A stretch of DNA of 64,000 bases from JAFKFI01 sp963795435 (GTDB taxonomy: Bacteria; Pseudomonadota; Alphaproteobacteria; Acetobacterales; Acetobacteraceae). The notes below the pieces were generated by a model. It had not been told where the DNA came from and ran no database searches. It saw only the letters and a program-made list of their open reading frames with translations. Shown in pieces: positions 1 to 10,500 of this stretch. The stretch covers positions 310,001 through 374,000 of the forward strand of contig CAWCHV010000007.1 in NCBI GenBank assembly GCA_963795435.1. The letters are read 5' to 3'. Made by a program: the position numbers and the translations under genes. Position 1 is the first letter of the stretch, and every line of letters begins with the position of its first letter.

Positions 1-21
1 CGAACCCATTCACCGACCTAT

Positions 22-588
22 ATGTCGCTCGTGACGCGGACCCAGAGCGACCTGCCCGAGCCCGACGAGGCGCTGATGATCCGCGCCGCACAGGGCGATC
101 GCGCGGCATTCGATGTGCTGTGCGCGCGCCATCTCCCGCGCCTGTATGTCGTCGCGCTCCGGCTCGGCGCCGACCGGGCGGCGGCGGAGGAGATCGCGCA
201 GGATGCGATGGTAGGCGCCTGGCGGAACGCCGCTCGTTTCGACCCCGCGCGAGGGAAGCTGACGACCTGGCTGAACCGGATTGCCGTCAATCTTGCGATC
301 GACCGGCAGCGTGCCGCGCGACCGCTGGATGCGCTTTCCGACGAGCTTCCCGCAGCCGGGCCGGACGCGCTGCAAGCCATCGAGTTGCGCGACCAGTCGG
401 CGGCGCTCGCGTCCGGGCTGGCCGCCCTTCCGGCCCGGCAGCGAGCCGCCCTCCTGCTCACCTACGGCGAGGACGGAGCCGGCAAGGACGTGGCGCGGAC
501 GCTCGGCGTTTCGGTGCGTGCGCTCGAAGGCTTGCTGCGCCGGGGGCGGCTGTTCCTGAAGGCTTGGTTGCTCGCCCGAGAGGTGTGA
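22..588 (+). CDS. ECF-type RNA polymerase sigma factor
   Basis: This 188-aa protein has the two-domain layout of extracytoplasmic-function sigma factors. Region 2 (about residues 20-95) binds the core enzyme and the -10 element and includes the AAEEIAQDAMVGAW helix and TTWLNRIAVNLAID. Region 4 (about 130-182) contains LPARQRAALLL and a helix-turn-helix (VARTLGVSVRALEGLLRRG). It lacks regions 1.1 and 3, as expected for ECF factors. It is followed after 7 nt by a disrupted anti-sigma-like gene and then a periplasmic sensor-like gene, the usual ECF/anti-sigma/sensor order. The efflux genes on the same strand are plausible targets, but that is inference. The start is the first ATG in frame, near the window edge, so the upstream promoter is not visible. 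Confidence 0.9.
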   Translation: MSLVTRTQSDLPEPDEALMIRAAQGDRAAFDVLCARHLPRLYVVALRLGADRAAAEEIAQDAMVGAWRNAARFDPARGKLTTWLNRIAVNLAIDRQRAARPLDALSDELPAAGPDALQAIELRDQSAALASGLAALPARQRAALLLTYGEDGAGKDVARTLGVSVRALEGLLRRGRLFLKAWLLAREV

Positions 589-595
589 GGCGCCA

Positions 596-1009
596 ATGAT
601 CGGGTTGAAGTTTTCGCGGCGCCTCGCGCTGCACGGTCCCGACCTCGCGCGCTGGCCCGAAAACGAGCGGCGTGCCGCGCTCCGCCTGCTTCGTCGGTCG
701 GCGCTGGCGCGTCGGCGCTATCTCGCCGCGCTCGATGATGAAGCGGGAATCCGGGCCGAGGCCGCCGCCGTCGACCGGGCCCTCACGGCGCGCCTGATGG
801 CCGGTACCCGGCGGGGCATTGCCACCGAGGCGCATCGCTCACCGCGCATCCGGCGAGGACCGGCTGCCGGTTCCGGCCCTGCGGTGGGGCGCGCTCGCTG
901 CCTGCGCCGGTACTGGGCGTCTGGGTCGGGTGGACCGCGAGTGTCACCGCTCCGCCTCCCACATTGCTTGCCTCCGTACAGATCACCCCGAATGGATTCC
1001 TCGCCATGA
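596..1009 (+). pseudogene. anti-sigma-factor-like membrane protein, frameshifted
   Basis: The first ~68 codons (LHGPDLARWPENERRAAL and onward) look like the N-terminus of small anti-sigma proteins found beside ECF factors. The reading frame then changes twice. Dropping one G from CCGGTAC at 801-807 gives LMAVPGGALPPRRIAHRASG. Dropping one G from CCGGTAC at 907-913 joins RWGALAACA to VLGVWVGWTASVTAPPP, an evident membrane segment. The original-frame stop overlaps the next ATG at 1006. After the two corrections the frame runs into the next gene, so either a third indel exists or the genes are fused. Role by context: membrane anchor that sequesters the upstream sigma factor. Sequencing error is more likely than true loss. 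Confidence 0.6.
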
Positions 1010-1482
1010 GTTCCGCCCTAGCCGCGCGCCGCGCGCCGACCCGAGGCTATCTGTTCGGGCTCTCGGTAGCGCTCAACGTGTTCCTGGTCGCCCTGGTCGG
1101 CGCGCATCTGGTCCGGCCGGGCCTCACACCCACGGCCCCGCCGCGCGGCGGCGGCCCGCTAGGCCGGATTATTGCCCAATTGCCGCCTGATGAAGCGGAC
1201 AAGGTCCGCGCGGTGCTGGATCGGGAGCGGCCTTCCTATCAAGCGGCGCGGGAGAAAGTGTCGGCTGCGCATCGGGAAGTCGCCGCCGCGATCGGGCGCA
1301 CACCCTATGACGAGGCGGCGGTGCGGAGCGCCCTCGCCGATTGGCAAACGAGCTGGCATGAGTTCTCGACGCGCTTCAACATCGTGTTCGTCGACGCCGT
1401 TCGCACCCTGTCCGATCAGGGTCGCGCAAGGCTGGCCGACGCCGCGCGGGCCGAGGACGCGCGGCACCGCCAGTCGGAGTAG
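1006..1482 (+). CDS. CpxP/Spy-like periplasmic heavy-metal-sensor-family protein
   Basis: The 158-aa protein has an N-terminal membrane segment (about residues 14-34, YLFGLSVALNVFLVALVGAHL) and a charged, helix-rich periplasmic part (LPPDEADKVRAVLDRERPSYQAAREKV). Both features fit the 'periplasmic heavy-metal sensor' (CpxP/Spy/ZraP-like) group. Such proteins commonly sit as the third gene after an ECF sigma factor and its anti-sigma factor. The ATG at 1006 overlaps the stop of the upstream anti-sigma-like frame (ATGA), which supports this start; an in-frame TTG at 964 would add 14 residues belonging to the upstream gene. No metal-binding Cys/His cluster is obvious, so the signal sensed is unknown. 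Confidence 0.7.
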   Translation: MSSALAARRAPTRGYLFGLSVALNVFLVALVGAHLVRPGLTPTAPPRGGGPLGRIIAQLPPDEADKVRAVLDRERPSYQAAREKVSAAHREVAAAIGRTPYDEAAVRSALADWQTSWHEFSTRFNIVFVDAVRTLSDQGRARLADAARAEDARHRQSE

Positions 1483-1491
1483 CGCAAACAC

Positions 1492-3029
1492 GTGATTTCC
1501 TTCCGTTCGGTTCAAACCATGAGCCTTGGCTTCGCCCTGCTCGGTCCACTCGCCGGTTGCGATCTCGGGCCGGACTACATGCGGCCCGGCGCGGAGTTGC
1601 CCGCGAGATGGCGCGCCAGCACGACCACCGCCGCGCAGGCCTGGCCGTCGGCCGAATGGTGGCGTGGCTTCCGCTCGCCCGAACTCGATGCGCTGATCGC
1701 ATTGGCGCGGGCGCAGAATCTCGATATCGCGGCGGCGATCGCCCGGGTCCGCCAGGCCGACGCGCAAGTCCGCATCGCCGGTGCCGCCCTGCTGCCCACT
1801 TTGGACTCGACAGCCACCGGCAACTACCAGCGCTCGGGAACCGGCAGCCGCCGAATCACCGGAACCTCCGGGTCGACCCTGTTCAACACCGCCGGAAGCT
1901 CTAGCCGCTACACCGATTTTCGTCAGTACAGTACTGCCGGCAACATCAGCTACGAGGCGGATTTCTGGGGAAAAACGCTGCCCTCGCGGAGTCGGCCCGG
2001 GCAAGCGCCGTGTTCAGCCGCTTCGACCAGGAAGTCGTCGCGCTGACCGTCGTGACGAACGTCGCCACGACCTGGTTCACGGCACTGGATCTGCAGGACC
2101 GGCTGACGATCGCGCGGCAGAACCTCGCCGACGCGGAAAAGACCCTGGCCGTGATCCAGGGCCGCCTTGCCGCCGGCACGGCGACCGCGCTTGACGTCTC
2201 GCAGCAGGAGGCGCTCGTCGCTGGCCAGCGCGCGGTAATCCCCAATCTGCAGAACCAGCTCGAACAGCAGCTCATCGGGCTCGGCATCCTGGTCGGCCGT
2301 CCGCCGCAGGCGATCACCGCCCGGCCTGGAACGCTGGTCGATCTCGCGCTACCGGCGGTCTATCCCGGACTTCCATCCGAGCTGCTGGCGCGACGCCCGG
2401 ACGTGGCCGAGGCGGAGGCCCAGCTCGTCGCCGCGAACGCCAACATCAGGGCGGCGCGCGCGGCGTTCTTCCCGACGATCCAGCTCACCGGGTCGGCCGG
2501 CTACCAGAGCCTCGCGCTGACCAGCCTGTTCGGACCCGGTGCCACGGTGATCTCGCTCGCGGCGAACCTCACTCAGCCGGTCTTCGACGCCGGCACGTTG
2601 CGCGGCCAGTTGGAGCAGTCGCGCGGGCGCTATGACGAGCTCGTCGCCGACTATCGCAAGGCAATCCTGCAGGCCTTCACCGACGTGGAGAACGCACTCA
2701 CCGCGCTGCGCTACACCGCCGAGCAACTGGCACTTCAGGAGCAAGCGGTGGCCATTGCCCAGCGCGCCGCCGACATCGCGCGCGCCCAGGTCGCCGCCGG
2801 CACGGTGGACATCACGACGGTGCTGACAGCGCAGACGACACTGTATACGGACGAGGACAATCTGGCGCAGGTGCGGCTCGCGCATTTCCAGGCGCTGCTC
2901 AATCTCTACAAAGCGCTCGGCGGCGGTTGGAGTCAGCCGGCCGGGCCGATCCCGGACCAGTTCCCCGGCCTCTCGCCGGGACGCATTTTGGGCGGCGTCG
3001 CGCTGCCAGTGGGAGACAACCTCAAGTGA
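1492..3029 (+). pseudogene. RND efflux outer-membrane factor lipoprotein (TolC/NodT family), -1 frameshift
   Basis: Two frames together encode a full-length outer-membrane channel of the NodT/OprM family. The first (from GTG 1492) has a lipoprotein signal ending GPLAGC and DLGPDYMRP. The second continues with KNAALAESARASAVFSRF and runs through the two OEP repeats (SQQEALVAGQ; ARRPDVAEAEAQL) to 3029. The join lies at GGGGAAAAAC (1967-1976). Reading on in the first frame stops at 2046, giving 184 aa. The site has the form G GGA AAA of a -1 slippery heptamer, but a homopolymer miscall is the simpler explanation. It is followed by the adaptor and permeases it should serve as the exit duct. ATG 1519 is an alternative start but leaves a poor signal peptide. 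Confidence 0.8.
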
Positions 3030-3042
3030 GAAGGCGCGCATC

Positions 3043-4311
3043 ATGGACGCGATGACGCGGGAGACCGAGACCCCTTCCCGCACACGGCGCGGCCGGCTGC
3101 GGCGGAGCGGCATGGTGCTGCTCTGCCTGCTGGTGCTCGTCGGCATCGGCTACGCGATTTGGTTCTGGCCGGCGCACGCCCCCGCGCCGAACGATCGGAG
3201 CGCCGCGCGCGGCGCTCCGATCCCTGTGCTGGTGGCGACCAGCGAGACCAAGGACGTGCCGATCTATCTCGACGGCCTCGGCACGGTGCAGGCATTCCAG
3301 ACCGTGACCGTGAAACCGATGGTGGACGGCCCGCTCGTCGAGGTGCGCTTCAAGGAGGGACAGGACGTCCATGCCGGCGACGTCCTGGCGCGCATCGACC
3401 CGCGCACCTACCAGGCGGCGCTCGACCAGGCCGTTGCCAAGAAGGCGCAGGACCAGGCCAACCTTGCCAATGCACGGGTGGACCTCGCACGATACCAGAA
3501 GCTCGCGGCGACCGCCTACACCTCGGCGCAGCAAGCCGATACGCAGAAGGCGACCGTGGCGCAGCTCACCGCCCAAGTGGAGCAGGACCAGGGGGCGATC
3601 GACAGCGCGCGGACGCAGCTTTCCTATACGACGATCACCTCGCCCATCGACGGGCGCACCGGCATCCGTCAGGTCGATCAGGGCAACATCGTCCACGCGA
3701 GCGACACCACCGGCATCGTCGTCATCACCACCCTGCAGCCGATCTCTGTCGTGTTCACCCTGCCGCAACAGGCGCTGCCGGCGGTGGCGGCGGCGATGGC
3801 GCAAGGCAACCCCGAGGCACTGGCCGTCACGCAAGGCAGTGACGGGGATGCGGCAGGCGTGCTGGATCGCGGCACCCTGGCCGTGCTCGACAATCAGGTC
3901 GACCCGACCACCGGCACGATCAAGCTTAAGGCGACCTTCCCGAACCCAGGCCACAAGCTCTGGCCCGGCGGCTTCGTCGGCGCGCGGCTGAAGGTGGCGA
4001 CGGAGCACGGCGCGACGGTGGTACCGCCCGCCGCGGTGCAGCGCGGGCCGAACGGCACCTATGTGTACGTCGTCAACGCAGACAGCACGGTGAAGCGGCA
4101 GAGTGTGACGGTGGGACACGAGGACGCGCAGTCCTCTATCATCACCGCCGGCTTGCAGCCCGGCGCCAAGGTGGTGACCGACGGCACCTCCCGCCTGACC
4201 GACGGCGCCCACGTGACCATCGTGCAGGCGAACGTGGCGGATGCGACAGCGGGGCCCGCGCAGCCGGCCGCGCCCGGCACCGCGTCGCGCCGGCATCGGA
4301 CGGCCCAGTGA
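3043..4311 (+). CDS. mdtA: RND efflux periplasmic adaptor (MdtA-like membrane fusion protein)
   Basis: The 422-aa protein begins with a basic stretch and one membrane anchor (about residues 24-44). It then has the biotinyl-lipoyl half (VTVKPMVDGPLVEVRFKEGQDVHAGDVLARIDPRTYQAAL), an alpha-hairpin rich in Ala/Gln, and beta-barrel and membrane-proximal domains (GTLAVLDNQVDPTTGTIKLK). This is the HlyD/AcrA fold, and the details are closest to MdtA/MuxA. The adaptor links the inner-membrane permeases to the outer-membrane channel encoded just upstream (13 nt gap). The gene lies 24 nt before the first permease, so one transcript is likely. The C-terminal tail is Ala/Pro rich, as often seen in this group. 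Confidence 0.9.
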   Translation: MDAMTRETETPSRTRRGRLRRSGMVLLCLLVLVGIGYAIWFWPAHAPAPNDRSAARGAPIPVLVATSETKDVPIYLDGLGTVQAFQTVTVKPMVDGPLVEVRFKEGQDVHAGDVLARIDPRTYQAALDQAVAKKAQDQANLANARVDLARYQKLAATAYTSAQQADTQKATVAQLTAQVEQDQGAIDSARTQLSYTTITSPIDGRTGIRQVDQGNIVHASDTTGIVVITTLQPISVVFTLPQQALPAVAAAMAQGNPEALAVTQGSDGDAAGVLDRGTLAVLDNQVDPTTGTIKLKATFPNPGHKLWPGGFVGARLKVATEHGATVVPPAAVQRGPNGTYVYVVNADSTVKRQSVTVGHEDAQSSIITAGLQPGAKVVTDGTSRLTDGAHVTIVQANVADATAGPAQPAAPGTASRRHRTAQ

Positions 4312-4335
4312 AAAACGCACTGTGACGATTGTGGC

Positions 4336-7300
4336 ATGAACATCTCGGCGCCCTTCATCGCGCGGCCGATCGCCACCTGGCTGCTGGCGATCGCTATCCT
4401 GCTCGCGGGCGCGCTCGGCTATCGCTCGCTGCCGGTCTCGGCGCTGCCGCAAGTGGATTTTCCGACCATCCAAGTCACGACGCAGCTGCCCGGCGCCAGC
4501 CCTGACACCATCTCGACACTCATTACCGCATCGCTTGAACGGCAGTTCGGGCAGATCGCCGGGCTCGCAAGTATGACCTCGCAGAGCAGCGAGGGCACCA
4601 GCCAGATCACCTTGCAGTTCGACCTCAACCGCAGCATGGATAGCGCGGCGCAGGACGTGCAGGCCGCGATCAACGCCGCCGCCGGCACCTTGCCGAACAC
4701 GCTGCCCTATCCGCCGGTTTATGCAAAGGTGAACCCGGCCGACGCGCCGATCCTCACCCTCGCGCTGACCTCCGACACGGTGCCGATCGACAAGGTGAGC
4801 GACGCGGCGGACACGCTGCTGCAGCCGAAGCTGAGCGAGATAGAGGGCGTGGGCAAGGTGACGGTGCAAGGCAACCTGCGCCCCGCCGTTCGCGTGCGCG
4901 TCGATCCCGCGCGGCTCGCCGCGTACGGCTTGTCGATGGAGGACGTCCGCAGCGCGGTGGCCGCAGCCAACGTCAATGGCGCCAAGGGGGGCTTCGACGG
5001 CGCGCGTCAGGCCTTCGCGCTCGGCGCCAACGACCAGCTGGTCTCGGCCGACGCCTACCGCAACCTGGTCATAGCGTGGCGGAACGGCGCGCCGGTGCGA
5101 CTGTCCGCCGTGGGCAGCGCCGTCCCCGGCGTGGAGAACGATCGCGTGGAAGGCTGGTACCAGAACCAGCCGGCCGCCGTGCTCGACATCCAGCGGCAGC
5201 CCGGCGCCAACATCGTGCAGACCGTCGAGCGGGTGAAGCAGGCGTTGCCGCGGTTGCAGCGCGCCATCCCCGCCGGAATCAAGCTCACCATCGTGACCGA
5301 CCGGACGGAGACCATCCGCGCCTCCGTGCTGGACGTGCAGCTCACCTTGATCCTCTCGATCCTCCTCGTGGTCGCGGTGATTTTCGTGTTCCTGCGCTCG
5401 CTGCGCGCCACCTTCATTCCAGCGGTCGCGCTGCCGCTGTCGCTGGTCGGCACGTTCGGGGTGATGTCGCTGCTCGGCTATGGGCTCGACAATCTCTCGC
5501 TGATGGCACTCACCGTCGCTACCGGCTTCGTCGTGGACGACGCCATCGTGATGATCGAGAACATCACGCGATACATCGAGCAGGGCGTGCCGCCGCTGAA
5601 GGCGGCTTATCGCGGTGCCGCGCAGATCGGCTTCACCATCGTGTCGCTGACGGTTTCGCTGATCGCGGTGTTCATCCCGCTGCTGTTCATGACCGGCGTG
5701 ATCGGCCGGCTGTTCAGCGAATTCTCGGTCACGCTGTCGATCGCGGTGATCGTGTCGGCGATCATCTCGCTGACCCTCACGCCGATGATGTGCGGCCGGC
5801 TGCTGCGCCCGGTGGACCAGGAGCACCCCGGACTAGTCGCACGGCTCTCCGAGGCGGGATTCGAGCGGATGCTCGGCTTCTACCGCCGCACGCTGCACTG
5901 GGCGTTGGGGCGGCAGTTCCTCATCCTGCTGGTCGCCATCGCCACCTTGGTCGGCACGGTCTGGCTGTACGTGATCGTGCCCAAGGGTTTTCTTCCGCAA
6001 CAGGACACCGGGGTGATCCTCGCCACCACCGAAGCGGCGGAGAGCGTGTCGATCCCGCATCTCGCGGCATTGCAAACCAAGGTCGCGGAAGCGGTCGAGC
6101 GCGATCCGGCGGTGTCGGGCGTTGTGTCGTTCGTCGGCGCGGGAACGATCAATGCGACGCCGAACGCCGGACGGCTGACCATCGCGCTCAAGCCCATCGG
6201 CCAGCGCGAGTCCGCGCCGAAGGTGATCGAGCGGTTGCAGGCGGCGATCGCCGGCATCCCGGGCATCTCCGTGTTCTTCCAGCCCGTGCAGGACATCCAG
6301 ATCGGCGCCCGGGTCAGCCGCACTCAGTTCCAGTATACGCTGATGGACACCGATCCGGCGGAGCTCGCGATATGGGCGCCGCGACTGCTGGATCGGTTGC
6401 GCGCGATGCCTGAGGTCCGCCACGTCGCGAGCGATCAGCAGAATGGCGGGTTCCGCACCTACATCAAGGTCGACCGCGCGGCGGCGATGCGGCTCGGCGT
6501 GTCCATGCAGGCGGTGCAGGACACGTTGTACGACGCCTTTGGCCAGCGGCAGATTTCCACCATCTTCGGGCAGGCGAACCAGTATCGCGTGGTGCTGGAG
6601 GCCGACCCGTCGTGGCAGGCCGATCCCAACAAGCTGCTGCAACTCCGCGTGCCCGGCACCAACGACGCGCAGGTGCCGCTTTCCGGCTTCGCCACGATCG
6701 AGCGCACCACGGCACCGTTGGTCATCACGCACCAGGCGCAATTCCCCTCGGTGACGCTGAGCTTCGACCTCGCACCCGGCTACGCGCTGGGCAACGCGGT
6801 GCAGGCCGTCGCCGCCGCCGAGCGCGCCATCGGGATGCCCGTCACCGTGACCGGCAGCTACTCCGGCGACGCCGCGGAATTCCAGCGCTCGCTTGCCGCC
6901 GAGCCCTGGCTGATCCTGGCCGCCGTGGTGGTGATCTACATTGTGCTGGGGGCGCTGTACGAGAGCTGGATCCACCCGATCACCATTCTCTCCACCCTGC
7001 CCTCGGCCGGCATCGGCGCGCTGCTCGCCCTGATGCTGTTCGGGGTGGACCTTTCACTTGTCGCGTTGGTGGGCGTGGTGCTGCTGATGGGCATCGTGAA
7101 GAAGAACGCCATCATGATGATCGACTTCGCGATCGTCGCGGAGCGCGAGCGCGGCCTGTCGCCGCTGGCCGCGATCGAGGAAGCCAGCCTGCTGCGGTTC
7201 CGTCCCATCATGATGACGACGATGGCCGCCCTGCTCGGGGCATTGCCGCTGGTGCTGACGCAGGGGGCGGGCTCGGAGCTGCGCGCGCCGCTTGGCATCA

Positions 7301-7425
7301 CCATCATCGGCGGCCTGCTGCTGAGCCAGTTGCTCACGCTTTACACCACGCCTGTCATTTATCTGTACATGGAACGGCTTCGGATGCGCCTTGCCGGCGG
7401 CGCGCTGCCGGCGGCGGCGGAGTAA
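4336..7425 (+). CDS. mdtB: RND multidrug efflux permease (MdtB-like)
   Basis: At 1029 aa this is a full-length HAE-type RND transporter with 12 expected membrane helices and two large periplasmic loops. It starts with the family hallmark MNISAPFIARPIATWLLAIA. The proton-relay Asp pair is present in TM4 (GFVVDDAIVMIEN). The TM10-11 motif GIVKKNAIMMIDFAI is present. MdtB and MdtC work as a heteromultimer in the Mdt system, and here a second permease of similar type follows at 7546, supporting an MdtABC/MuxABC-type pump. Substrates of E. coli Mdt include bile salts and novobiocin; the substrate here is unknown. Confidence 0.92.
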   Translation: MNISAPFIARPIATWLLAIAILLAGALGYRSLPVSALPQVDFPTIQVTTQLPGASPDTISTLITASLERQFGQIAGLASMTSQSSEGTSQITLQFDLNRSMDSAAQDVQAAINAAAGTLPNTLPYPPVYAKVNPADAPILTLALTSDTVPIDKVSDAADTLLQPKLSEIEGVGKVTVQGNLRPAVRVRVDPARLAAYGLSMEDVRSAVAAANVNGAKGGFDGARQAFALGANDQLVSADAYRNLVIAWRNGAPVRLSAVGSAVPGVENDRVEGWYQNQPAAVLDIQRQPGANIVQTVERVKQALPRLQRAIPAGIKLTIVTDRTETIRASVLDVQLTLILSILLVVAVIFVFLRSLRATFIPAVALPLSLVGTFGVMSLLGYGLDNLSLMALTVATGFVVDDAIVMIENITRYIEQGVPPLKAAYRGAAQIGFTIVSLTVSLIAVFIPLLFMTGVIGRLFSEFSVTLSIAVIVSAIISLTLTPMMCGRLLRPVDQEHPGLVARLSEAGFERMLGFYRRTLHWALGRQFLILLVAIATLVGTVWLYVIVPKGFLPQQDTGVILATTEAAESVSIPHLAALQTKVAEAVERDPAVSGVVSFVGAGTINATPNAGRLTIALKPIGQRESAPKVIERLQAAIAGIPGISVFFQPVQDIQIGARVSRTQFQYTLMDTDPAELAIWAPRLLDRLRAMPEVRHVASDQQNGGFRTYIKVDRAAAMRLGVSMQAVQDTLYDAFGQRQISTIFGQANQYRVVLEADPSWQADPNKLLQLRVPGTNDAQVPLSGFATIERTTAPLVITHQAQFPSVTLSFDLAPGYALGNAVQAVAAAERAIGMPVTVTGSYSGDAAEFQRSLAAEPWLILAAVVVIYIVLGALYESWIHPITILSTLPSAGIGALLALMLFGVDLSLVALVGVVLLMGIVKKNAIMMIDFAIVAERERGLSPLAAIEEASLLRFRPIMMTTMAALLGALPLVLTQGAGSELRAPLGITIIGGLLLSQLLTLYTTPVIYLYMERLRMRLAGGALPAAAE

Positions 7426-7440
7426 TCACGTGTTAGCGCG

Positions 7441-7511
7441 CCCCCTCCCGCAACCCCCTCCCGCAAGGGGAGGGGGCTTAGATCTTCTCCCCCTCCCCTT
7501 GCGGGAGGGGG
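7441..7511. repeat. 23-bp perfect inverted repeat (REP-like) between permease genes
   Basis: The arms at 7454-7476 and 7489-7511 are perfect reverse complements (23 bp). They are C/G rich with a GCAA/TTGC core, and are separated by a 12-nt loop containing AGATCT. The first 13 bases of the left arm are also duplicated directly at 7441-7453. The RNA would form a very stable hairpin between the two permease genes. The form fits short palindromic intergenic repeats common in GC-rich proteobacteria. It could act as an mRNA-stability element or partial terminator that tunes the ratio of the two permeases; that role is inference. Confidence 0.85.
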
Positions 7512-7545
7512 CCGGAGGGAGGGGTGAAGCCGCCCGGCGTAGGCG

Positions 7546-10500
7546 ATGAACTTCTCCGCGCCCTTCATCGCCCGGCCGGTCGCAACCATCCTGCTCGCCA
7601 TCGGCCTGCTGCTCGCGGGCGCCGTCGCCTATCGGTTCCTGCCGGTCTCGGCCCTGCCCAGCGTCGACATTCCGACCATCGTGGTGATGGCGAGCCGCCC
7701 GGGGGCGGACCCCGAGACGATGGCAAACTCGATCGCGGCGCCGCTCGAGCGTCGGCTCGGCGAGATTTCCGGTGTGACGGAAATCACCTCGACAAGCTCG
7801 ATCGGCTCGACTGCGATCGTGATCCAGTTCGACTACAGCCGCGACATCGACGGCGCCGCGCACGACGTGCAGGCGGCGATCAACGCCGCCACCGTCGATC
7901 TGCCTTCGGACCTGCCGACAAGGCCGTACTATCGCAAGATCAACCCCGCCGATGCGCCGATCCTGACCCTCGCGCTGACTTCCGCGACACTGTCCCCGGC
8001 CCAGATCTACGACGCCGCCGACACCATCCTCGCGCAACGCTTGTCGCAGGTGGAGGGTGTCTCGCAGGTGACAGTGAATGGCGCGGAGAAACCGGCCGTG
8101 CGAGTGCAGCTCGATCCCGTGCGCCTGGCGGCGGCCGGGCTCGCCGCGCAGGACGCGTACACCGCGATCCGCGGCGCCAACGTGCTCGAACCCACCGGCG
8201 GCTTCCAGGGCAGCACGACGGCGGAAACCATCGGCATCAACGGGCAGCTCTCGCAAGCCGAGGGCTACGCGCCACTGGTGCTGAAGGCGAGCAATGGCGT
8301 GGTGGTTCGCCTGTCCGACGTGGCGACGGTGATCAACGGCGTGGCGAACTCGCGCCTGGCCGCGTGGGACGGCAAGCAGCCGGCCATCCTGCTCAACGTC
8401 ACCAAGGAGGCGGGCGCCAACGTCATCGACACGGTGGACCGGGTGCAGGCGCTGCTGCCGCAGCTGCTGTCCTGGATGCCGCCGGACATCAAGCTGACCG
8501 TGATCGCCGACCGCACCACCACCATCCGCGCCAGCGTCGAGGACGTGCAATACACGCTGCTGATCACCATCGCGCTCGTGCTGCTCGTGGTGCTGGTGTT
8601 CATGCGGCGGCTGATGCCCACGCTGGCAGCCGCCGTCACGGTGCCGCTGTCGATCTGCGGCACGCTCGCGGGCATGTGGTTCCTCGGCTACTCGCTCGAC
8701 AATTTCTCCCTCATGGCGCTGACCATATCGGTCGGCTTCGTGGTCGACGACGCGATCGTGATGATCGAGAACATCCACCGCCATCGGGAGATGGGCCTGC
8801 CACCGCTGCGGGCGGCGCTGGTCGGCGCGCGGCAGATCGGCTTCACGGTGATGTCGATCAGCATTTCCCTGGTCGCTGTGTTCATCCCGCTGATCTTCAT
8901 GGGTGGCATCCTCGGCAAGCTGTTCCACGAATTCGCGATAACCTTGACCATCGCCATCGCCGTCTCCGCCGTGGTGTCGCTGACGCTCACGCCGATGATC
9001 TGCGGGCGGTTCATCAAACCGGGGGAGATGGAGGCGCCGGGATCAAGCGGGCTATGGGGCCGGATCGACCGTCTGGTGGACCGGGCGTTCACGGCGGCGC
9101 AGCGTTTCTACGCGCGGACCCTCGGTTGGGCGCTGCGCCACCGCGTGTTCATGCTGCTGGTCATGGTCGCGACGATCGTGGTGACCGTCCGACTCTACGG
9201 CGAGGTGCCGAAGGGCTTCCTGCCGGAGCAGGACACCGGGCTGCTCATCGGCCAAGTGATCGCATCGCCCGACGTGTCGTTCCAGGCAATGTCGGAGCGC
9301 CAGCGGGCTGCGGTCGACGTCGTCTTGAGCGACCCCGCGGTGCAGTCCGTCGGTTCCACGGTGGGAGTCGCGAGCGGCTGGCAATCGCAGAATCGCGGCA
9401 CCCTCTACATCAGCCTCAAGCCGCTCGCTGAGCGGGGCGTCTCGGCTCAGGCGGTGATCGCGCGCCTGCGCGGGCCGCTGGCCAAGGTCGGCGGCGCGCA
9501 GACCACGTTGTACGCGGCGCAGGATTTGCGAGGCGGCGGGCGCACCGGCGGCGCGCAATATCAGTTCGTAGTGATCTCGCAGGACCTCACGGAGATGCGC
9601 CATTGGAGCAACCTGCTTGAGGCGAAGCTGCGAGAGACACCCGGCATTGCCGACATCAGCAGCGATCAGGACCGCGCCGGGCCGCAAGTCAACGTGGTGA
9701 TCGACCGCGCCGCCGCCGCACGGCTCGGCGTGAGCACCGCGGCGATCGACAACGCCCTGAACAACGCCTACTCGCAGCGCCAGATCTCGACGATCTACAC
9801 CCAGCGCAACCAGTACAAGGTTGTGCTGGAGATCGACCCGAAACTGCAGACCGACCCGTCGCTGCTGAACCGTATCTACGTGGGCGCGACTGGTGGCGCA
9901 CAGATCCCGCTCTCCGCCGTGGCCCGCTTCGAGCGCGGCACCGCGCCGCTCGCGGTGCGCCACCAGGGTCAGTTCCCGGCGGCGACGATCAGCTTCAACG
10001 TGACCGGCGGAATGTCGCTCGGGCAGGCCACCAACGCTATCGAGCAGGCGACGCGCGAGTTGCGGATGCCGGACACCGTGCACACCGAGTTCGCCGGCAA
10101 CGCGCGCTTCCTCACACAGTCCCTGTCGTCGCAGCCGCTGCTCATTGGCGCGGCGCTGATCTCCATCTACATCGTGCTGGGTGTGCTGTACCAGAGCCTG
10201 CTACAGCCGCTGACGATCCTATCCACCCTTCCCTCCGCCGGGGTCGGAGCGCTGCTCGCGCTGCTCGTTACCGGCACCGACCTGTCGATCATGGGCATGA
10301 TCGGCATCATCCTGCTGATGGGGATCGTAAAGAAGAACGGCATCATGCTGGTCGACTTCGCGCTGGAGGCGGAGCGCCAGCAGGGGCTGTCGCCGTTCGA
10401 GGCGATCCACGCCGCCTGCATGGAACGGTTCCGGCCGATCATGATGACGACGCTTGCCGCCCTGCTGGGCGCGCTGCCGCTGGCGCTCGCCTTCGGCACC

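Noticed and set aside
3022..5826. 934-aa open frame on the minus strand
   Set aside because: It lies antisense to the adaptor and permease genes and reads as Arg/His/Asp/Gly-rich low-complexity sequence, the usual shadow of a GC-rich gene. No motif or ribosome site.
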